This document shows positions 12,401 to 22,340 of a stretch of DNA of 64,000 nt, piece after piece. The notes beneath the pieces were generated by a model. It had not been told where the DNA came from and made no database searches. It saw only the letters and a list, made by a program, of their open reading frames with translations. The stretch's first letter is position 1, and every line of letters begins with the position of its first letter. The stretch is from Zeugodacus cucurbitae (Eukaryota > Arthropoda > Insecta > Diptera > Tephritidae), in assembly GCF_028554725.1 (NCBI RefSeq), contig NC_071669.1:1441501-1505500 (forward strand). Reading direction: 5' to 3'. The translations under genes were made by a program, and so were the position numbers.

Positions 12401-13285
12401 CAGCCGTTGGACTGCATGCTCGTATCTCACAAGCAACGCGTTTATCTCCTTGTGGTTTTCGCTCGAACAACGCTTTAGCGGCGGAGCATGCGTGACTGAC
12501 ACGTAGAAAATGCGAAAAACGCTAACAAAATGCACTTTTTTGCACTGCCTCTATGTGCAACTCCCACTAATTTGGAGGTTAGGTTATGTTTTAATAGACG
12601 CTTTCACGTTTTACATGCAAATAAACCAGTAAATGCCATTTGGTGGATAATTAATTTGCATTATTCATGCAACTGCATTTGCCAATTACATAATATAGCT
12701 TGTTGGAAATCTGCAGCTAAAAGTTAGTAAAAAATTCTACGCAATCACATCCCAAAAATCTAAAAAGTATTCAATTTTCTTAATGTTGCCAAGTTTATAC
12801 ACATACGAGTACATACACGAAGGCATTAATACAAAATACATACATACATAAATACACAGTGAGAGAAAGTACACATGCACTCACCCGGGGCTCGCGTCGA
12901 TTTCGTTCAGCAGCCTCATTTCTTTGATTTTCTATATAACTGGTCCGGAAGTTGTGTTTACTCTTAATTACAGCTTACTATTAACGCAAATTTGCTTTTC
13001 TGTTGTTGTTTTACGAAAATATAACATATTTTGCATACAATAATTAGAAATGTAGTCCAACGCTGCAGCTGCACCTCTCACCTACTTACATGTTACTTAC
13101 TTCGCGTAGTAAACACATTCTCAATACACTTTGGTAATTACTAATTAAATATACTTTAAATACAGCACATTCTTCTTTAAATGTTTAAAAAGATTGTTAA
13201 TTTAATAAATTTTCTTAGAAATAAAATTTTGCGTCAATTGTTGCCTTTCCGGCGGAAAAATTAATGACAACTGCCGCAAATGAGT
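9435..13285. other. Intergenic upstream of COMMD4
   Basis: A long stretch without a supported gene. It includes a motif cluster near 10405-10433 (listed separately), an (AT)n run near 11693-11703, and A/T-rich blocks at 9895-10600. Frames at 11690-12535 are short, overlapping on both strands and without domain signal. Confidence 0.45.
10405..10433 (+). promoter_or_regulatory. CRE palindrome plus AACAGCTGAT E-box
   Basis: A perfect TGACGTCA sits at 10405-10412, and AACAGCTGAT at 10424-10433 fits the fly core-promoter E-box consensus AWCAGCTGWT. About 70 bp downstream is an ATG followed within 13 bases by a possible splice donor (G|GTAAAA at about 10510). I cannot find the rest of a gene, so this is only a candidate promoter. 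Confidence 0.25.
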
Positions 13286-13347
13286 TGGCAACGCTAGTGA
13301 CGCATACGCCAAAATACACTTGCGTTGGCAACACAAGAACAGCTGTT
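13286..13347 (+). promoter_or_regulatory. Housekeeping-type promoter motifs of COMMD4
   Basis: Two TGGYAACR elements (TGGCAACG at 13286-13293, TGGCAACA at 13326-13333) lie 40 bp apart and are followed by AACAGCTGTT at 13338-13347. These fit Drosophila core-promoter motifs typical of broadly expressed TATA-less genes. The COMMD4 start codon is about 100 bp downstream, which suits a short 5' leader. The exact transcription start is not visible. Confidence 0.45.
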
Positions 13348-13448
13348 TTGTGTTGTTTGGAGCCAATTTGTTAATTTTTCTGCTTATTTGATGTCACAAA
13401 ATCATTTAGCACCGCCAAAATCAATTAGCGTCTAAATAATTTACTGAA

Positions 13449-16177
13449 ATGGTAAGTTTTCCTGCGAAATTGAATAAATAACACAGAAATTACTTTTTTT
13501 TACTTTAATGTAGTTGCAGTGTGGACAGTACACGATAGTTTGAAAATTTACATGCTTTGTGTTTGTGTTAAGAATTATAGTTTTTATATACAATTAACGA
13601 ATATATCCAGCCCGTGAAAAATGTTGAAAATTTAGTTTAATAAACCAGCTTCTAGCGCTTACAACATGTCCATGCTTCTTTCGTCAGCGGCAAGATGTGC
13701 ACGTTTGCCACCCCACGAATGGAATCGCTGCTTCTTACCCAATACAACGGAATTGCGTTTCTCGTCATGCTGCTGTTGGGATTTGATACGACAACGATCA
13801 ATAACAGCTTCCTTGATGATATTGACAAAATCCATATCGTTAAATTGTGCCATCAACAGTTTGAAAAAAGCCCAAATCTCACTACGCTGTTCGCTGGCTG
13901 TGCTACCGGATTGTAGTGCATGCAGTAGGGGCGCGTTAACGGAGTCTTGCTGTTCCTGTCTATAGAAAGCTTCAAGTGGGTTGAGTGGATGTGTGTCGTA
14001 TGCGTCACAGACATCTTCAAAGCTTAAAATGGCTTGTAGTAAAAATCGGCGATATTTTGTAAGCTGATCTTCACATGTGCTAAGCTCATCACTAACGGGT
14101 TGTGCCAATATATAACCATTTTGACAAACAAAAATCAGCAAAGTGATGGAAAATATAGAGTGTATCATGTACATGTTGAAGGAAGATGTCGAACCAAAAC
14201 ACTGCAACGAAAATAAGTTTGTTGGAAGTTTAGTGGTCTGTACATATGTGAATGTAATAAATGCGCAATTAATTATTAAATTGATATGATCACAAATTCA
14301 AACACATTTGTATATTAGAGTTCACTTCTGTTGGAACTACTTTCGAATCGTTAAATTACCTTCAAAGTTATTAAATATAAATTGTTTTGTTACAACGCAG
14401 TGAGAGGCGTATCAACCGATTAGGCTGCCGGTAGCTTATATTCCGTACGAATACCACTGGCGTATTGTAATTTAAATGAAGTTAATCCGCGTTTTGCCGA
14501 GCAGAAACTGTGAAGGATTCAAAACTTCTCCCCGTATTTATAGCAAAAATTATGAAAGGGATCTAAGGATACAAAGAACTCGCAGGCATACTGAGCGCTA
14601 AATAAATATGTATGTATGTAAGCATGTGTACATGTTATTTGCATTTAAACACATATTTACATTCACAAGAAAGGCATACAGTTAAATAATTACAGCTAAC
14701 AAAACGGTAAATACCAACGATTAGCACATTATAAAGTAGTGGTGTGAGGGAGTGCTTTTTCTAAACCGTTACACTTTATGCATTTCAAAATGATATACAA
14801 ATAATTGTAGTGTGCTTTTTGGCGTTAACGCACGCTTCAGTGAGTGAGTGAGTGTGTGAGTGAAAGGGTTGTCGGCAACAAGCTTGTACTAAAAGCTACT
14901 AGCTGCAGTGGCAGTTTGTATACGGGGGTGGCAGACGGTTGTCTAATGTCTATGCACTTTTCTCCGACAAATTATCACAAGCAACAAGTGTCATAAATTC
15001 AACGTTTACGCTGACAGTCAAGTATAGAGAAATTTTATTAATTGCTTCTCTACGAGTTAGCTAACAAACAACACTTTCACTGTAAAGATGAAAACTCAAA
15101 TAAACAAGCACAAACACACATACATATATACTTACTTGCCTATGGGACGCACATAAAGAGTGTTTAGAATATATACTTAATTAGTGCACTCCTATGTGAA
15201 GCATGAGTCCCAAAGTCAAATAGGAGTATCTACTCTCATATTGAATCCTTTGAGTGGGTCGAGTTGATGAACAAATCTTGTTGAAAATGGTGCGTAAACT
15301 ATCTTTCGTCGTATTAATTCTTACAACTCATTGATTCTCGTTATCATTATTTAATTGTGTCGAATGAAATCACAGTTAATTCATTTAATCACTTCCAATT
15401 GCTTTTGCAGAAATTCCGCTTCTGTGGTGATGGCGACTGTCCCGACTGGGTGTTGGCGGAGATTATATCCACACTATCCACGTTGAGCGCCAAGGATTTA
15501 GAGGCATTAGCTGGGCTGGTTGCCAAGCGAATTGTCGGACAACAGTTTGAGGTGGGTGTATGCATTTCTACACTTAAACAATCCTTCATATTTTCCATTT
15601 CTCTAATATTCTACACCCATAGGAGACTGCTATTAAAGCGCTAACAGCTGACTTGTCGAACGATGGCAAATCTGCTGTGGCTTGCATACATTTCCTGCTT
15701 ATCAATGCCTCGCGTCATGCCGTTACTGAGGCCGTTTTCAGTGAAGAGATTCAACAGTTGGGCTTACCCAAGGAACATGCTGCGTCAATGTGTCGCGTCT
15801 TAGCGGCTAATGTGACGCAAATACGTCAACGCTTGCAGGACAAAGCATTTAGAAGTGAGTATTTTACGCTTATTGAGAATACTATTTCACTTTATATATT
15901 CATGTTCTCTCGCTTGCGTCCGCGGCCGTAACCAGTTAATGAGCTCACGTCAGTGCGTTACCTACCACCTTCGCCAGAAAAGCCCGACAACACCGTGGGT
16001 TGCGTCAAATTCGAATTAAAAATCGCACAGGAGCTAATTGATGGGCTGCCGGAGGACACCACACATGTGTTGAACATTGAGCGTGCGAATGTGGAGGCCT
16101 TACTCGAGGAGTTGAAGGAGGTGCGCTCCACACTGCAGCAATATAGTTGGCGGCAACAAGGCAAAACGGATGGCTAA
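13449..16177 (+). CDS. COMMD4: COMM domain-containing protein 4, four exons
   Basis: Exons 13449-13451, 15411-15551, 15623-15854 and 15936-16177 give 205 aa, close to the roughly 199 aa of vertebrate COMMD4. The start M-K-F-R-F-C-G-D-G-D-C-P-D-W-V-L-A-E and the block Q-L-G-L-P-K-E-H-A-A-S-M-C are diagnostic of COMMD4. Residues about 126 to 195 form the C-terminal COMM domain. Exon 1 is only the ATG, followed at once by the ideal donor GTAAGT. Intron 1 (13452-15410) ends GCTTTTGCAG and hosts the leucokinin gene on the other strand. The later introns (71 and 81 bp) have donors GTGGGT and GTGAGT. COMMD proteins assemble in the Commander/CCC complex for endosomal cargo recycling and also touch NF-kB signalling. 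The Trp usual near the start of COMM domains is not conserved (V-R-Y). A polyadenylation signal AATAAA lies at 16380-16385. The exon 3 acceptor could also be 3 bp downstream. Confidence 0.9.
13659..14174 (-). CDS. Lk: Leucokinin neuropeptide precursor
   Basis: The precursor is 171 aa. Residues 1 to about 24 form a hydrophobic signal peptide. One leucokinin, NSVVLGKKQRFHSWG, occupies residues 141-155, preceded by the dibasic site KR and followed by G-K-R, which gives C-terminal amidation and cleavage. The F-x-S-W-G-amide core defines kinins, and the peptide equals the single Drosophila leucokinin as I know it. The internal K-K is apparently left uncut. Leucokinin acts on a GPCR to drive Malpighian tubule fluid secretion and to modulate feeding and sleep. 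The start is the ATG at 14172-14174. The open frame extends 11 codons upstream only because the 5' UTR is open, and TTTTCGTTGCAG just upstream is a splice acceptor (exon begins 14204). A possible poly(A) signal ATTAAA lies 17 nt past the stop. The whole gene lies inside COMMD4 intron 1. Confidence 0.95.
   Translation of the reverse strand: MYMIHSIFSITLLIFVCQNGYILAQPVSDELSTCEDQLTKYRRFLLQAILSFEDVCDAYDTHPLNPLEAFYRQEQQDSVNAPLLHALQSGSTASEQRSEIWAFFKLLMAQFNDMDFVNIIKEAVIDRCRIKSQQQHDEKRNSVVLGKKQRFHSWGGKRAHLAADERSMDML
14205..14359 (-). other. Predicted 5' UTR intron of leucokinin
   Basis: On the minus strand a good acceptor (TTTTCGTTGCAG) ends at 14205. The best donor upstream is GAAG|GTAATT at 14360/14359, giving a 155-nt intron between a non-coding first exon and the coding exon. 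The acceptor is convincing; the donor choice is inferred. Confidence 0.45.
14508..14543 (-). promoter_or_regulatory. Candidate TATA box and initiator for leucokinin
   Basis: On the minus strand TATAAATA lies at 14542-14535, and CACAGTTT, an initiator-like sequence, follows with its A at about 14509, some 33 bases downstream. The spacing suits a TATA-directed start about 335 bp upstream of the leucokinin ATG and well inside COMMD4 intron 1. This predicts an independent promoter for the nested gene. Confidence 0.45.
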
Positions 16178-16379
16178 AAGCGAAAGTAATTTATTGTGGA
16201 CATTTATTTACAAGGTATTGAATTAAAAATGCATTTTGTAGTAGTAAAGTACATATATGTATGTACTAGTGCTAGTAATTCATCAGGGTATAAGTTAGAA
16301 ATTAGTAGGTATTATGAGAACAATTTATATCGTGCTAACATGATAAGTATTTATACGCAAATGTCTCGTTTACAATTAG

Positions 16380-16385
16380 AATAAA
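16380..16385 (+). terminator. Polyadenylation signal of COMMD4
   Basis: AATAAA about 203 nt after the COMMD4 stop codon is the first canonical hexamer on this strand. Confidence 0.5.
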
Positions 16386-16633
16386 TGCTTTTGAGTGAAT
16401 TTCCTGCCCGGAAGATTGATATTCCGTCGGATTTTCTCAAATAGTCTAATTAATTGCCAAAAAATAAGAACGCAATTTTAATAATATGCAATTGAATCGA
16501 TAAAAACAATATTTATAGACACAAAAATATTTTGTTGAAAATTATGAGGAGAGCAATATTGGTGGCTTTTCCTTATTGAGAGAGTATTCTTAAATTTTGT
16601 TAATATTTTTATTGTCAAATTGCTATATTTTCC

Positions 16634-16668
<35 letters not shown>

Positions 16669-16994
16669 CCAGAGAGGTTTTTTCAATTAAGTAGTTATCG
16701 ATAAATCTTCTGCGGAAATATTCCTTAGCGACATCTAGTGATACTGTTCATAAACGTAGAGCACTTGAGCTATCCCATACAACTACCTTGCTTACTACAC
16801 CTATTCGCCGATAGGTGGTGTTATCTTGATTTTCCGTTTTCTCCTGAGCATTATATTTGAAGATTGAGGTTAGCAATTAGGACATCTCAACTTTGTCGAC
16901 CCTTTCTACTGAATTGGACTCTATCATTTGAAACAGTATAGAAAAATGGATTATATATCGACTACGGCATCCTTATAGATCTCTATAAATCTAT
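16386..16994. other. Intergenic, (AT)n and DRE-like site
   Basis: No gene was found. It holds an (AT)n/(GTAT)n microsatellite at about 16637-16668, a perfect DRE octamer TATCGATA at 16696-16703, and a hairpin CACCTA-TTCGCCGA-TAGGTG at 16799-16818. A DRE often marks fly housekeeping promoters, but no start codon or exon beside it could be tied to it. Confidence 0.4.
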
Positions 16995-17300
16995 AAATTT
17001 TTCTTTATACATACCCGATTGTCGTTGTTGTTGTTACGGACATCTAGACCTGCTTACGCCGGCAAGCAGCAATCAATTGTCATCGAAGTCATCTAAAGGT
17101 AGATCAAAGAAACTAGCTGCTTCGACAGGGTCAGACCAAAAGCAAAGAAGTGTTAGATGGGTGAGGTTAATTGGGAATGGCATACAGGGACTCTTTGCAT
17201 GCCGGCCATTGTTGGGTATGTCGGGGTCCAGTTTGTTTGAGTAGGAGCTTAATCTGCTAAGGTGTCCAGAAAAATTTAGCACGGATGGCACTCTAATTTA
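16995..17300 (-). mobile_element. LINE 3' end, truncated (ORF2 C-terminus)
   Basis: The minus frame 17073-17291 ends S-D-P-V-E-A-A-S-F-F-D-L-P-L-D-D-F-D-D-N, a C-terminal phrase I recognise from non-LTR retrotransposon ORF2 proteins of the jockey/I type in flies. Upstream is a degraded H-L-S-R-L-S-S-Y stretch. The 3' tail after the stop ends in a GTTGTTGTTGTT-type stretch. The copy is 5'-truncated, as usual for LINEs, and has lost the Cys/His residues normally seen here. Confidence 0.6.
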
Positions 17301-17640
17301 GTAAGGCAACTCAAGTTCGGTGTCTGCATAGGGTGATGATTAGGCTCCAAAGTCGCCATTCACGCTGAGGGAATCAAGGAAGGTGGAAATCTTCTGTGAA
17401 ACAAACGTGTTCGAAGTCTGGTCGTGTTGTATGTCGCCGAGGTATTTCAGGAAAGTGCTCTTGGTGACTGCAGGGATGGCTTCTGCGAAAGCATTCCAAC
17501 AGAAACTGCTTGGAGAGCATTTCATTATGCTCTGCCGGTTCTGCGGTACCGGAATTGGCCCGGAGTTTTTTTTTTTAATTTTTTGGCCAACAGTTGTTCC
17601 TTCGGCGATCTAAATCTGTTAATCTGTTTGGATCAGAAAG
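17301..17640. other. Probable repeat-derived flank
   Basis: Overlapping short frames on both strands with higher GC than the surroundings. It is probably older sequence of the adjoining retroelement, but I cannot show homology to any protein. Confidence 0.3.
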
Positions 17641-17644
17641 CTAC

Positions 17645-17765
17645 AATCAACCCTACTGTAGCGGCATAAAACATATCCCAAATAATTTTGCGGAATGTTT
17701 CCGATTTGACAATATTAGGCCGGATAAAAAACCGGCTCCGTTCCGGTAACGTAGAACCGACTCTC
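17645..17765 (+). repeat. Dispersed repeat with CCGGATAAAAAACCGG stem
   Basis: Contains GCGGCATAAAACAT, TTTTGCGGAATGTTT, the palindrome CCGG-ATAAAAAA-CCGG and GTTCCGGTAACGTAGAACCG. The same string of motifs appears inverted at 43386-43500. This makes it a dispersed family, probably a retroelement 3' tail. Non-coding. Confidence 0.65.
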
Positions 17766-19147
17766 TTAGGAACGGACACTACTGTCGTCAGAACGATCGA
17801 TTATATTCTCTACACCGGATACTGGGTTACTCTATAGAGAGATATAATGGGTAACGAACTGACTAATGATAAATCGTCTATCCAGAATTGTGGTAGCACT
17901 AAGGTCTCTTGGTGAATTAGTGTTTTAAAATGGTGTTCCAAGCGATATCTGTACATATTTATCTTCTCTGTTACAAAGTGGTAGCACTAAGGTCTCTTGG
18001 TGAATATTTATCTTCTCTGTTACAAATGTCAAGCAGATTTTATTGAGGTTATGTTTTCTCTGCTTCTTCTTCTCTACTTAACATTAATATAACAGATGAG
18101 TCAAAATGAGCCCAACAATAAATTGCGTTTTAGTGTCGCTAAAATTTATTAATTAAAAAATCTGCATTATAGGTCCTCACCGAAAGGGTAGTTCGAGTAT
18201 ATTAATTTAGTAAGGGGTACATGGAGATTATCTGTTGACCGCAAGGGAAAAGTCTTTTATCACGATTATATGGTTGAGCACACACAATTTTAGTGTGGCT
18301 AATAAAAGCGGCATAATTTGAACCCTTTTCCCGGCATAAAGCCCACAACCACGTGATGAGACAAAGAAAAGTAAAAAATGCGCCCGAAAAGGATAACAAA
18401 TTTTAAGTGATAAACCAGAAATTTCAACCTAAAATTATGCGTGAAATAAACTGGAGGTTGCACACGTGCGTCGGTCGCAACAAGGTAGAATTTGAAAGCC
18501 GAATGTGATAAAAGTTATGCGACAGTTTTGGGGTTAAAGCAGATAGAATCGCTCGGCCCGGAAGTGGTAAGGCGAGTGCAGCGCTTGCGGCGCTGCAAAT
18601 GAAGCGAAATTCGATAATAAAAATGTAAAAATTTTGTACGCATGTGGCGCATATCACCCCCTACCCAATGTATAACTGTACCTCTCTCAAACACACAAAA
18701 ATACGGTTATTAAATTAAATTCGTTTCCCCCCTCGGATGAGTAATTAAAAATTTTCTACCTCACCGACTTGTGCTTTATTAAAAATAGGACAACACACTT
18801 ATACTCTCAATCACCTAGGTGACAGGGCAGGGGGCGCTGGAAAAGACTGCATTGGAGATTTTTTCAATTAAACATCTTTGCGTTTGTCGCCGCTAATTTT
18901 CTGCAGTCAAAGCAGCTCAGTTTCCTTCGGACCTTGCTGTTCTTGTTGTTACAAGCACTGAACTGACGCATATTTTCCATATTCGGGAGGTGTTGTGTTG
19001 CCGTGACCGGTGGCCTGCAGTTGGCCGCAGCTGCTGCTGTCGCTGTCGCGAAAATGTCACCTCAATTAAATTTTTTTTCTGCACAACAAATTTTCAGCTT
19101 TTGTTGTTTCAAGTTTTTTTAATTTGCACTTTTTCTTTTCTGTGTAG
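17766..19147. other. Intergenic with a local duplication
   Basis: TGGTAGCACTAAGGTCTCTTGGTGAAT occurs at 17891 and 17979 (88 bp apart), and ATTTATCTTCTCTGTTACAA at 17957 and 18006, showing an overlapping recent duplication. No supported gene. The short frames at 18202-18657 carry no domain signal. Confidence 0.5.
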
Positions 19148-19222
19148 ACCTCACTGGACGCTGTCAAGGCGAGCAGCAACACCAACAGCAGCAGTCAAGA
19201 TCAGCCGGCAACTTTCTTGTGA
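19148..19222 (+). CDS. Possible orphan terminal coding exon
   Basis: A strong pyrimidine tract and acceptor (TTTTCTTTTCTGTGTAG) is followed by 24 codons, T-S-L-D-A-V-K-A-S-S-N-T-N-S-S-S-Q-D-Q-P, then A-T-F-L and a TGA stop. Codon usage is GC-ending, unlike the flanks, and the reading is plausible for a C-terminal tail. I do not recognise it and find no matching upstream exon on + within the window. An untranslated or chance origin is equally possible. Confidence 0.25.
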   Translation, partial: TSLDAVKASSNTNSSSQDQPATFL

Positions 19223-19275
19223 TGTCTTAGAATTTTAGTTAGTTACTCTCAGCGCCCTCGCACTCCCACTTGCTT

Positions 19276-19335
19276 TAATTTTTTTTTTTATATTTTTTTT
19301 TATATTTTTTTTTATATTTTTTTTTATATTTTTTC
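19276..19335. repeat. ATATTTTTTTTT short tandem repeat
   Basis: About four near-identical 14-bp units of T-run plus TATA. The lysine-rich minus frame over it (19235-19591) is a by-product of this tract. Confidence 0.8.
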
Positions 19336-19944
19336 TTTCAAATGTTTCACGTTTTTTTTTTGTTGCTGCCTTTAGCGCATTTACTTGAAAATTACTCAAC
19401 GTTGCTGCCACATGTTGCTGACATTTGACGCGTTGTTTCATTTGCGATTTCGCCTTAGTTTCGCGTCGCTTTTTGTTCGTTGGCGTAAAATTTTGGTTTC
19501 TTTTCTGTATTTTTTCCCGCTCATTTACTTGGTTTTTATTGTCGCTTGATTTATGACTGAGAATTGCTTCGAAATTTACGAGTTCTTTCAATTGGTTTCA
19601 CTTTATTTACGCCAAGCTTCATTTGTTCGTTTTCCTCAATTGCTCTCGTTTGGTGTTGCTGGAGCGTTGCCATCATGAAAGCAACGCCGAACAGGTGTTG
19701 TTTGGCGTCTTGGCCCGAAGGTGGGTTATTAAATTTGTAAATGTAATGGAAACAAGTTGGAGAAGTGGAAAAATTAACTAAGCTATGCTTAAAGTGTATT
19801 CTAAGTCTGTAAACTTAAGTTCGATATCATCCAAATACAATTTTTATCAAAGGATTCCCAAATTCAGCGGGTTGTAGGTCGATAAGTGTCTTTCGTCTAG
19901 TTAAGCTGGGTGTATGGCTGTTCCTCAGAGAGAAAGACATCTAG
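19336..19944. other. Intergenic, no gene seen
   Basis: T-rich followed by unique sequence, with no supported coding or RNA gene. Confidence 0.4.
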
Positions 19945-20362
19945 ACTATGAAAGACAGTCCTTTGCGAAGCCAGAATCCCCCCTTTATTAGGTATTAGGA
20001 TTCGACAAAGCGTCCTGGATCTGCAGAGATTCTTCACTATTTCCCGAGCCTGTTCTACTGTTCGCGAGTGAGATCCGAGAAATCTTTTCTTGATCGGGGT
20101 CAGAGGCGGGATATTCCAGAAGAAGGTGATGAGACTATTGCACCTCGTTCTCCTCCAGGCAGCTTCTACATATGAGCATCTGGTCTTTTAACCTTACAGC
20201 GTGGATCCCTATTGGACAACGGCCAGTTAGAAACTTAGGAGCGATGAAGTTTACTGAAGACGAAGAGCTCGGTAGAAAAACTGAAAGAAGATATTCTGTA
20301 CTTTTCGCATTCCCTCGTTCCAGATGGTTGAAATTGTTATTGGTTGATAAAATACAAAACAT
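19945..20362 (-). mobile_element. LINE ORF2 C-terminal fragment
   Basis: The minus frame ending at 20135 reads F-L-T-G-R-C-P-I-G-I-H-A-V-R-L then C-R-S-C-L-E-E-N-E. This is the conserved C-terminal region (L-T-G-H-C-x-x-G-x-H-A, C-R-x-C) of jockey/R1-type non-LTR retrotransposons. The sequence continues in another frame to a tail near 19945 (GACAGTCCTTTGCGAAGCCAG on the + strand) that resembles the inverse of the tail at 29620-29716. It is 5'-truncated and frameshifted, so inactive. Confidence 0.75.
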
Positions 20363-22025
20363 CTACGACTGTTTCTTCTAAGAGACGACTGTATAAATAA
20401 GTCAAGTCACTGGACGACCGCTAAGATCCCGGACTGCGACTTCTGAGGGAAGACATAAAAGAAGGAATGAGGAAATAATTGCCAGCTCTTGCAATCGGAT
20501 CCCTCTTTAAGAATAACACTTTTGATATACATATGTAGTAGTTACAGTTAAGACAGTGATTTCTAATTCTTATTATTTAGAGTATTTTTTTTTAACCAAA
20601 CGCATTACTAGATTACATTTACAACAAAAGAAGTAATAAATATAAATTTCCAACGGTTTAAAGTGTCAAAAATGTTATTCAAAAAATTAACTTTCCACCC
20701 GCAAAAGCAAAAGCAAAGTCAAATCTAAACGCCCTTCATTGAGAGACAATATTAAGTTGAATCAAAAATCATAATAAATACCGAAAAAACTACAAGGGAC
20801 GGTTGCTTGTGCATTAGGGTGAGGCAATTATTCAAAAAACTGAGATATATTTAATTCCAAGTTGTCAAAAAAATTGTTTTTCTCTCTGTATGTACCTCAT
20901 TCTCCGCTTGCTTCAGCTAAACCGATGTTCCAACTATCTTCAAAAAAAATTAAATTATTAAAATCCCCTCGATAAAAATTTCATTGGAACACCCTAATAT
21001 AAAAATAAATGCGAGAACGCTCGAAAAGTGCATCAAACTAATTGAAAATCATGCATCATGATGAGATAAGCCCAAACTGCCAACAAAGCAGCGGCACTTG
21101 CAACAGCGTCAGCAGTCAAAATACACTACAAAACAAAGGACCGCACGCACGCAATAAAAATAAGTCGAAAAAGGGCGGAAAATGTAGAATACGAAATCAT
21201 TTAGCGAAGCATTTATTTCATTATTACCCTTGCATAGGAGTTGGAGTTGTGCGATGCCACGGCGGCAGGGGCTAAAAGCCTGTAAAATGGTTACAAACTT
21301 GCAGTTGAGGTTTGCGCCCGAGAGAAGGAGATGTTTAACAAGGGTAAAAATATTGTTAAAAGTCACAAAGTGACACCCCCCCACACATACATATGCGGAA
21401 GGATAACAACAACAAACCGCTGCTAAAGACCGGAACGCAAAGCGGAAGTGATTCCACCACAACTAGTACAACAAAACGCCCGGAACAACAACAAAAAATA
21501 AGCCGTGACGCCACAGTCAGCCACTTGTTCACCGCTTCTTTCACCCTCATCCCATCTAGTTAACCCGCCAAGGCGTTGTGGAATAGTGGTGGGGTGGTCG
21601 GATGCCTTGTTTGACAACAATTGTGACAACACTATAGTGTCTACAATGGCAAAGACTGTGTTGTACTTTGGCAAATAATGCTTGGCATATGTAATCGCAA
21701 TCCTACAAAGCAACAACAACAATAGCAAGATTATTTTCATTGCGTGTAATAATACATATCAACGATGTACGAGAAACAAAGCTACCCGAATTGCCAAGAC
21801 ACTTGGACGTTTCTTTCAATATGCGCTACAATTCGATATTTTAGTTCCAAGTTTTAGATTCATTAGAATTATTTCTTTGTTATATGAGTCCAAGAGTAAA
21901 AGCGTTGATTTTCTGTAAATTGATTCTTTTGAGAAATCAAAATGCCTTGGTTCTATGTTTATCGAGCTAGTCGTTCTTCGTTTTTAGGGTTTATTTAGGT
22001 CAAGGGATAGATCCCCGCAACTGCA
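20363..22025. other. Intergenic, no gene seen
   Basis: AT-rich with CAACAACAA runs (for example 21400-21500 and 21710). Several overlapping frames on both strands at 21040-21740 reflect these low-complexity runs. No domain was recognised. Confidence 0.4.
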
Positions 22026-22340
22026 GTGAGGCTCACTTCGACAGCTTCAACCGTCCTTTGTGGCACTCAAATACTCTTACCGGATTGCCAAGGCCTTTAT
22101 CATTCGACAAAGCATTTGGACTCTATTACAAAGTTCTTACGTCGGCTAATGTCGATTCTAGTCACTTCGCTGGGTTCGCTGAAGGTCTACCTACCAAATC
22201 TGGCGAATGCTGGACATTTAATGTATAAGTGCTTTGATGATTACTCTTCGCCTTCTTCCAAGTCACCCTTAGGGTTGCTAAATATTAAGTGTAGAAAGTG
22301 TAAGAAGCTTACTATACATGAACAGGGGCGAAAGCTTCTT
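22026..22340 (-). mobile_element. Degraded LINE 3' fragment
   Basis: On the minus strand about 22225 downwards reads H-L-Y-I-K-C-P-A-F-A-R-F, the H-x-x-x-x-C-P-A block near the end of LINE ORF2, followed by F-S-E-P-S-E-V-T-R-I-D-I and a short 3' region. A stop codon follows the R-F-G-R stretch. It is likely the same broad family as the fragments at 19945 and 29391. Confidence 0.55.

Noticed and set aside
13666..13965. Plus-strand frame over the leucokinin gene
   Set aside because: Antisense shadow of the leucokinin precursor; the minus strand has a signal peptide, dibasic sites and an amidation signal.
16696..16703. DRE octamer as a housekeeping promoter
   Set aside because: A perfect TATCGATA but without accompanying core motifs, exon or start codon that could be tied to it on either strand.
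19235..19591. Lysine-rich minus frame of 118 codons
   Set aside because: Produced by T-runs and the ATATTTTTTTTT repeat on the plus strand.
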